NCBI RefSeq assembly: GCF_047675955.1
Contig: NC_132915.1
Span: 1,711,001 to 1,775,000, forward strand
DNA from: Chlorocebus sabaeus
Lineage: Eukaryota; Chordata; Mammalia; Primates; Cercopithecidae
Length of the DNA stretch: 64,000 nucleotides
Direction of reading: 5' to 3'
A program made the position numbers and the translations under genes. The notes beneath the pieces were generated by a model, which saw nothing but the letters and a program-made list of their open reading frames with translations, made no database searches and was not told the DNA's origin. Shown here in pieces: positions 58,816 to 64,000 of the stretch. Every line of letters begins with the position of its first letter. Position 1 is the stretch's first letter.

Positions 58816-59244
58816 TTTGCCAATTAAAAAGTTAATTAACTAAAATAAGGAAAAGAATAGCCATTTTTTGCAAACTGCATATAAAAATACTAGTTCTACC
58901 TGTGGATTAGTAAAACACTGACATAAAAAATGCACACAAAACAGTAAACATTTTCTAAAAGTACATACAAACAAAAAGATGCACATCAAACATATTAGGA
59001 AGGTTGCATATGGGAAGATGGGGAATAGAAATGGGGGGTGGGAATGAAAGAAAATAAACGAGAGAGGGACTGTGTATGGATCAATGATAATAACTCAATA
59101 ATCTATGTCTTTGACAAAGAAGAAGGAGAAGGAGGATAAAGAAAAGGAAAGTGGGATAAAGGATCAGAAAGGGAGGAAAATAGAAAAAATTAGAGTATGA
59201 CTGCCAGGGTAGACCTGTTTTATTATTGCTGGGTTTTTTGGTCT

Positions 59245-59378
59245 GTTTGTTGTATTTTTAGTAGAGATGGGGTTTCGCCATGTTGGTCAGGCTAGTCTCA
59301 AACTCCTAGCCTCAAGTGATCAACCCACCTCAGCTTCCCAGAGTGCTGGGATTACAGGTGTGAGCCACCACGTCCAGC
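59245..59378 (-). mobile_element. Partial Alu, intron 2
   Basis: Only sequence from gtatttttagtagagatggg to gtgagccaccacgtccagcc is present. Confidence 0.9.
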
Positions 59379-59399
59379 CCCTGTACTGCGTCTGGCCTC

Positions 59400-61000
59400 C
59401 GTGGTAGACCTATATTTTGATGGAAGTAATATGTATGTAATTTGCTACTTATTAAGTAAATTATACCAATTCCAAATTTTACAATACCCATGATAGAAAA
59501 TTTCAGATTCTTGTCTATAAAAGCTTATTTTACAACTGCCTTTAACTATTCTAGTTTATATTTTAGCTAAGGCTGGTCTTATCAATTAGTAAGACTAGAA
59601 TCACATACATTCTGACAAAAAAATTTCATATTTTTATGTTAAATTGTTAAAGAAAACTTTATTCCAGACTTCAAAAAAAGCAAGCTGATGATTGCTTGAG
59701 TTTTTAAAAATTAGTATCCCCCTAGAATATTTTTTAATAAGCCTGTTTGACCTCATCTGACACCCTTGGGCAGGTAACTTTGCTGTTACCAAACCTTTGT
59801 TTAACAATTCTCAGCCAGTGAAAGTGCAGACAGTTCACGGCCAGTGACGTTGGAAACAGAGGAGTTGTCGGGACATTATAGCTTGACAGAGAAGCTGACC
59901 TCCAGGTGACACGGACAATAGCCTTCAGAAAGTCAGCCCACTGGGTACCTAACTCAGCAATATTATTTTGCATTCGTTTTTAGACTAACTATATACATCC
60001 ATATTGCTTAAACGCTGTTCAGTCAGATCTTTTGTCTTCTTGCTTAGATCCTTTGTTACTAAGTCAATATAAAACTTTAACAACTGCTAACATATGTCTT
60101 TGAGAATTGTGCTCTTACAACACTGAATGTGAAATGTTTGATCCTTTGAGTTATTTGGCTAAATGGTCACAACAGTTATACTATAATCCTAATGTCTCTA
60201 AGATTTCGGAAATAATGTAATAAACATACTACCATGCTCTACTAAAGACAAAGAATATCAAAAGAAGTTTTAAGATCTGGCTTTATGATATTTTCAAGAG
60301 ATAGCCTAAAAGAGAAAGTTGAAGTGAAGAAAGACATACATATATATATATGATATTTATTCATATCAACTAAAATAGGCATTAAAACAAACAAGTATTA
60401 CTAGAAATAAAAGCGAGTTAAAAGGCTAAATTTATCAGGAAGTTATAGCAATTGTAATCCTGGATTGCTTACTAAAATAGCTTTACATAAAACTACAAAG
60501 GGAATTGAAAACTACCCATCAGAGTGGGAGATTTCATTTTACCTTTTCAGTAATTGTTGGGTGAAACACGCAGACATTTGGTAGAGATACAAATTACGCA
60601 CACCACATAAATAATGCATCTGATCTAAGGGCCGTGTCTAAACACAGAACAGGGGCAGATGATGTTCCTTTGAAAGTTGGCTCTTTGAAAACACTGATAA
60701 CACTGACATCTCCAGCAGAATTGATCAAGGGAAAGAAGAGAGCACAGGAATAAGCGGCACACAATATGAGGAATTTTAAATGAGTGTAATTAGAGCTACA
60801 GCCAAGATTTAAAATGTAGAAAAAGGGTTGAGAGAGGAGAGTGAGCACACACAGTTCATTTTGCTGCCTATTGAAATCCTTTTAAACCATAGGAAATTGT
60901 GTGTGTGTGTGTGTGTATTTTCTCCTTTTAGCTTTTAGTTTTTTCCTAGGAAAACAGAAATCCATGGGGAAGGTGACAACAAGGGACAAGTGCAATCCCA
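59400..61000. other. Intron 2 sequence with no recognised feature except short repeats
   Basis: AT-rich, no exon recognised. HSD17B3 exon 2 was sought here and on the rest of 48389-64000 and not found. Confidence 0.6.
60898..60917. repeat. (GT)n microsatellite
   Basis: Short uninterrupted GT run in intron 2. Confidence 0.9.
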
Positions 61001-61003
61001 AAA

Positions 61004-61302
61004 TGTTTGTTTTTGGAGACAGGGTCTCACTCTGTTACTCAGGCTGTAGTGCAGTGGTGTGATCTAGGCTCACTGCAGCCTCATCCTCCTGGGCTTAAGT
61101 GATCCTCCCACCTCAGCCTCCTGAGTAGCTGAAACTACAGGCATGCACCACCATGCCTGGCTAATTTTTTTGTGTGTGGTAGAGTTGGGGTCTTGCTATG
61201 TCGCCCAGGCTAGTCTCAAACTGCTGGCCTCAAGCTCCCCTCTCGCCTCAGCCTTCTAAAGTGCTGAGATTACAGGCATGAGCCACCATGCCCAGACCTG
61301 GC
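61004..61302 (-). mobile_element. AluJ, intron 2
   Basis: Diverged full-length Alu. Confidence 0.9.
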
Positions 61303-61887
61303 CTACAAAACTTTTGTTGCTAGAAAATGGATGGGCAAGATCTCAAATCCTAAACCAGCAACAGAGTGCGCTGAGAACTGACAAAATGTATACCAGTAAA
61401 ATCCTCAAAAGTCTCAGGCACAGCCGGTGCAGAACCTGGGGGAGAGAAGCCAGACTCAGGAGGCTTGGGTCAGAGTGAGAAGTCATCATCCCCGGATGCC
61501 ATTCTCCACTCCAGGCAGGCACTGAGGACAGGGCCCTCTCTGAGAGTGAGGAGATAAAGCAGTGGGTACGCATCGCGTGCTGATTCCAGAACAGCAGGTG
61601 GCCTTCACTCTACAGGCAGGAGGGAAGATGGTTTTTCTCTGCAGAATCTGACCCACCCCAAGGAAAAGGCCTCAAGGCACTTGCTTAGGACTCCTCTCAC
61701 CCTGATCATACTCACAGATACAAGACCCACTCAACACAAGGAATGTCCAGGCAGGTTCCTAACCTGACCTAATCAAACGACAACAAGACAACAGGAAGTG
61801 TCTATGAGCAGCAGCTGACTTGAAAGACAGACTGCCAAACAAACGCAGAAAGAGCAACTTGGTGGAACAGCGCCAGGCAGGAGACAA

Positions 61888-62182
61888 TTTTTTTTTTTTT
61901 GAGATGGACTCTTGCTCTGTTGCCCAGACTGGAGTGCAGTGGTGCAATCTCGGCTCACTGCAACCTCCGCCTCCCGGGTTCAAGCAATTCACCTGCCTCA
62001 GCATCCTGAGTAGCTGGGATTACAGACGCCCACCACCAGGGCCAGCTAATTTTTTGTATTTTTAGTAGAGACAGGGTTTCACCATGTTGGCCAGGCTGGT
62101 CTCGAACTCCTGACCTCAAGTGATCTACACACCTCGGCCTCCCAAAGTGTTGGGATTATAGGTGTGAGCCACCGTGCCTGGC
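61888..62182 (-). mobile_element. AluS, intron 2
   Basis: Full length with a T-run at left. Confidence 0.94.
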
Positions 62183-62658
62183 CAACCATTTTTAAAAGAA
62201 GAAAAAAATACCTTTGGAGGAATTAGAGAAGCTACTACATCTATGAAAAGAACAGGCTGCTCCACAAATGAAAATTCAGAAGTATAAAAATTTTTTAATT
62301 TCTTTAAGAATTTTAATTTTAAGAAATTGAAAAAGAAAATAGCAAAAATGAAAAACATGCATTTGAGAGGATGGAAGATACAATTGATGAAATCCTTTCG
62401 CAGAAAGGAAAGCAAAGGGGCAAAGAAATAGAAATGATAAGAAAAAAAAGGAAGAGAAATAAAGAATGATTTCAGGATTTGCGTAATAGGAGTTCCAGAA
62501 ATAACATTTTTCAACATATAAGTGACAGGAGATTCAGAAAGAAGAGACAAAGCAGACAGGATGAATGAGAACACCCCGGCCAACCCTGCTCTGTGCGGCA
62601 ACACTAGCTGTGCCCCCACTGCCTTCTCCTCCATATCTCTGTTCATTTTCTTTTTCCT

Positions 62659-62873
62659 TTTTTTTCTTTTTTTTTTGAGACAGAGTCTCACTCTGTCACC
62701 CAGGCTGAGTGCAGTGGTGCGACGCCACATCGCCCAGCTAATTTTTGTACTTTTAGTAGTGACGGGGTTTTGCCATGTTGGCCAGGCTGGTCTCGAACTC
62801 CTGGCCTCAAGTGATCCACCGGCCTCGGCCTCCCAAAATGCTGGGATTACAGGCATGAGCCACGCGCCCAGCC
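62659..62873 (-). mobile_element. AluS with internal deletion, intron 2
   Basis: About 80 bp between gtggtgcgac and cgcccagctaattt is lost. Confidence 0.92.
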
Positions 62874-63317
62874 TCTCTGCTCATTTTCTGAAATGGTTCT
62901 TGAGCCTTCTCAGTGATTTTGTGAACTAGATGATAGCTTTACAATAAACTCATTTCCTGCTTAGGTTTTTTTAAACATAGTAAGATAATATTACAAAAAA
63001 AACTTTTTGCCAATCAATTTGAAAACTTAGGTGAAAGGGATATATTTCTATAAAAATATAAATTACCAAAACTGGTGCAAGAAAAAAATTAACCCAAGTA
63101 GTTCTCCCACCATTAAAAATTAACAATAATAACAAGATGATAATGATAATAAGTGGTCCCACAAAGAACACTGCAGCCACAGATAGTCTTAAGATAGATT
63201 CTATCACACATTTACAAAACCAATCATTCCAAAATTACACAATCCTTTTCAAAAAATAAAATGCCTCTATTCAGTTTATGAAGCTTATGAGAACATGACG
63301 CAAAAACTTTGGAAAGC

Positions 63318-63615
63318 CGGGTGCGGTGGCTCATGCCTGTAATACCAGCACTTTGGGAGGCCAAGGTGGGCAGATCACCTGAGGTCAGGAGTTCAAGACC
63401 AGCTTGGCCAACATGGCAACTCCCTGTCTCTACTTAAAATCCAAAAATTAGCTGTGCGTGGTGGCACACCCATGTAATCCCAGCTACTCGAGAGGCTGAA
63501 GTAGGAGGATCGCTTGAACCCAGGAGGCAGAGATTGCAGTGAGCCGGATCGTGCCATTGCACTTCAGCCTGGGCAAGAGAGTGAAACTCCATCTCAAAAA
63601 GAAAAAAAAAAAAAC
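63318..63615 (+). mobile_element. AluS, intron 2
   Basis: Target duplication aaaactttggaaa. Confidence 0.94.
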
Positions 63616-63639
63616 TTTGGAAAAGTTGGCATTACATCA

Positions 63640-64000
63640 TCACATATGTCACTTAACAACAGGGATATGTCCTAAGAAATGCATTATTAGGCAATTTCAT
63701 TGTGCCAGCATCACAGAGTGCACTTACACACACCGAGAGGGTGTAGCCTGCTACACAACTAGACTATGTGGTAGAGCCCATTGCTCTTAGGCTACAAACC
63801 TGTATGGCGTGTGACTGTACTGAATACAGTAGGCAACTGGAACACAGTGGTAAGTATTCGTGTTATCTATACATAGCAAAGATATAGTAAAAAGATGGTA
63901 TTAGAATCTTACAGGACCACCACTGTATATGCGGTCTGTCACTGACCAAAGCGTTTTGTGGCACACGAGTGTATTTAGTAGTGCTGACTATGTAAGCTGT
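63640..64000. mobile_element. Interspersed repeat at window edge, family not named
   Basis: The stretch (tcacttaacaacagggatat, ggctacaaacctgtatggcg) belongs to a common primate repeat I recognise but cannot name with certainty. It is cut by the window end. Confidence 0.45.

Noticed and set aside
62125..62856. 243-codon minus-strand frame
   Set aside because: It joins two Alu fragments through AT-rich intron sequence; no family signature.
48389..64000. HSD17B3 exon 2 (TGAGDGIGKAYSFE-type segment)
   Set aside because: Searched by eye on the minus strand and not found; taken to lie beyond the window, not lost.

Overview
This is mammalian nuclear DNA from a catarrhine primate, most probably an Old World monkey. 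There are about 36 Alu elements, primate L1 and ERV/MaLR fragments, and one vertebrate gene with long introns. The gene is HSD17B3 (17-beta-hydroxysteroid dehydrogenase type 3, the testicular enzyme that makes testosterone from androstenedione), on the minus strand. Exons 3 to 11 are present. Their coding total is 732 nt, which equals codons 68-310 plus the stop of the 310-residue human protein as I remember it, with no indel and no premature stop. Exons 1 and 2 (N-terminal membrane anchor and TGxxxGxG cofactor motif) were not found and should lie beyond position 64000. About ten residues differ from remembered human HSD17B3, and several young Alus share a one-base deletion, so the DNA does not look human.

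Layout. From 1 to about 26,850 is sequence downstream of the gene: Alus, old L1 pieces, MER1- and MER20-type DNA transposons, MaLR-like LTRs, three small minisatellites, and a GC/CpG-rich block (11.47-12.96 kb) with a strong CTCF-like motif, split by Alu insertions. From 27,111 to 48,388 are exons 11 to 3 with introns of 1.1-5.9 kb. Intron 8 holds a 1-kb, 9-bp-unit CpG-rich minisatellite ending about 125 nt before exon 9. Intron 9 starts with a 37-bp tandem duplication that copies the exon 9 splice donor. From 48,389 to 64,000 is intron 2: an antisense L1M backbone (about 50.7-57.7 kb) with Alus, an MSTA-type LTR and other LTRs nested in it.

No second protein-coding gene, tRNA, rRNA or CRISPR array is supported. 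Nearly all other open frames are Alu, L1 or tandem-repeat translations. The most useful leads are the duplicated exon 9 donor, the intron 8 minisatellite, an Alu pair sharing 40 nt of 5-prime flank (possible 5-prime transduction), a shared deletion marking a young Alu subfamily, and residues at human disease positions (74 and 176) that differ here. Human comparisons rest on memory of the protein, not on a database search.
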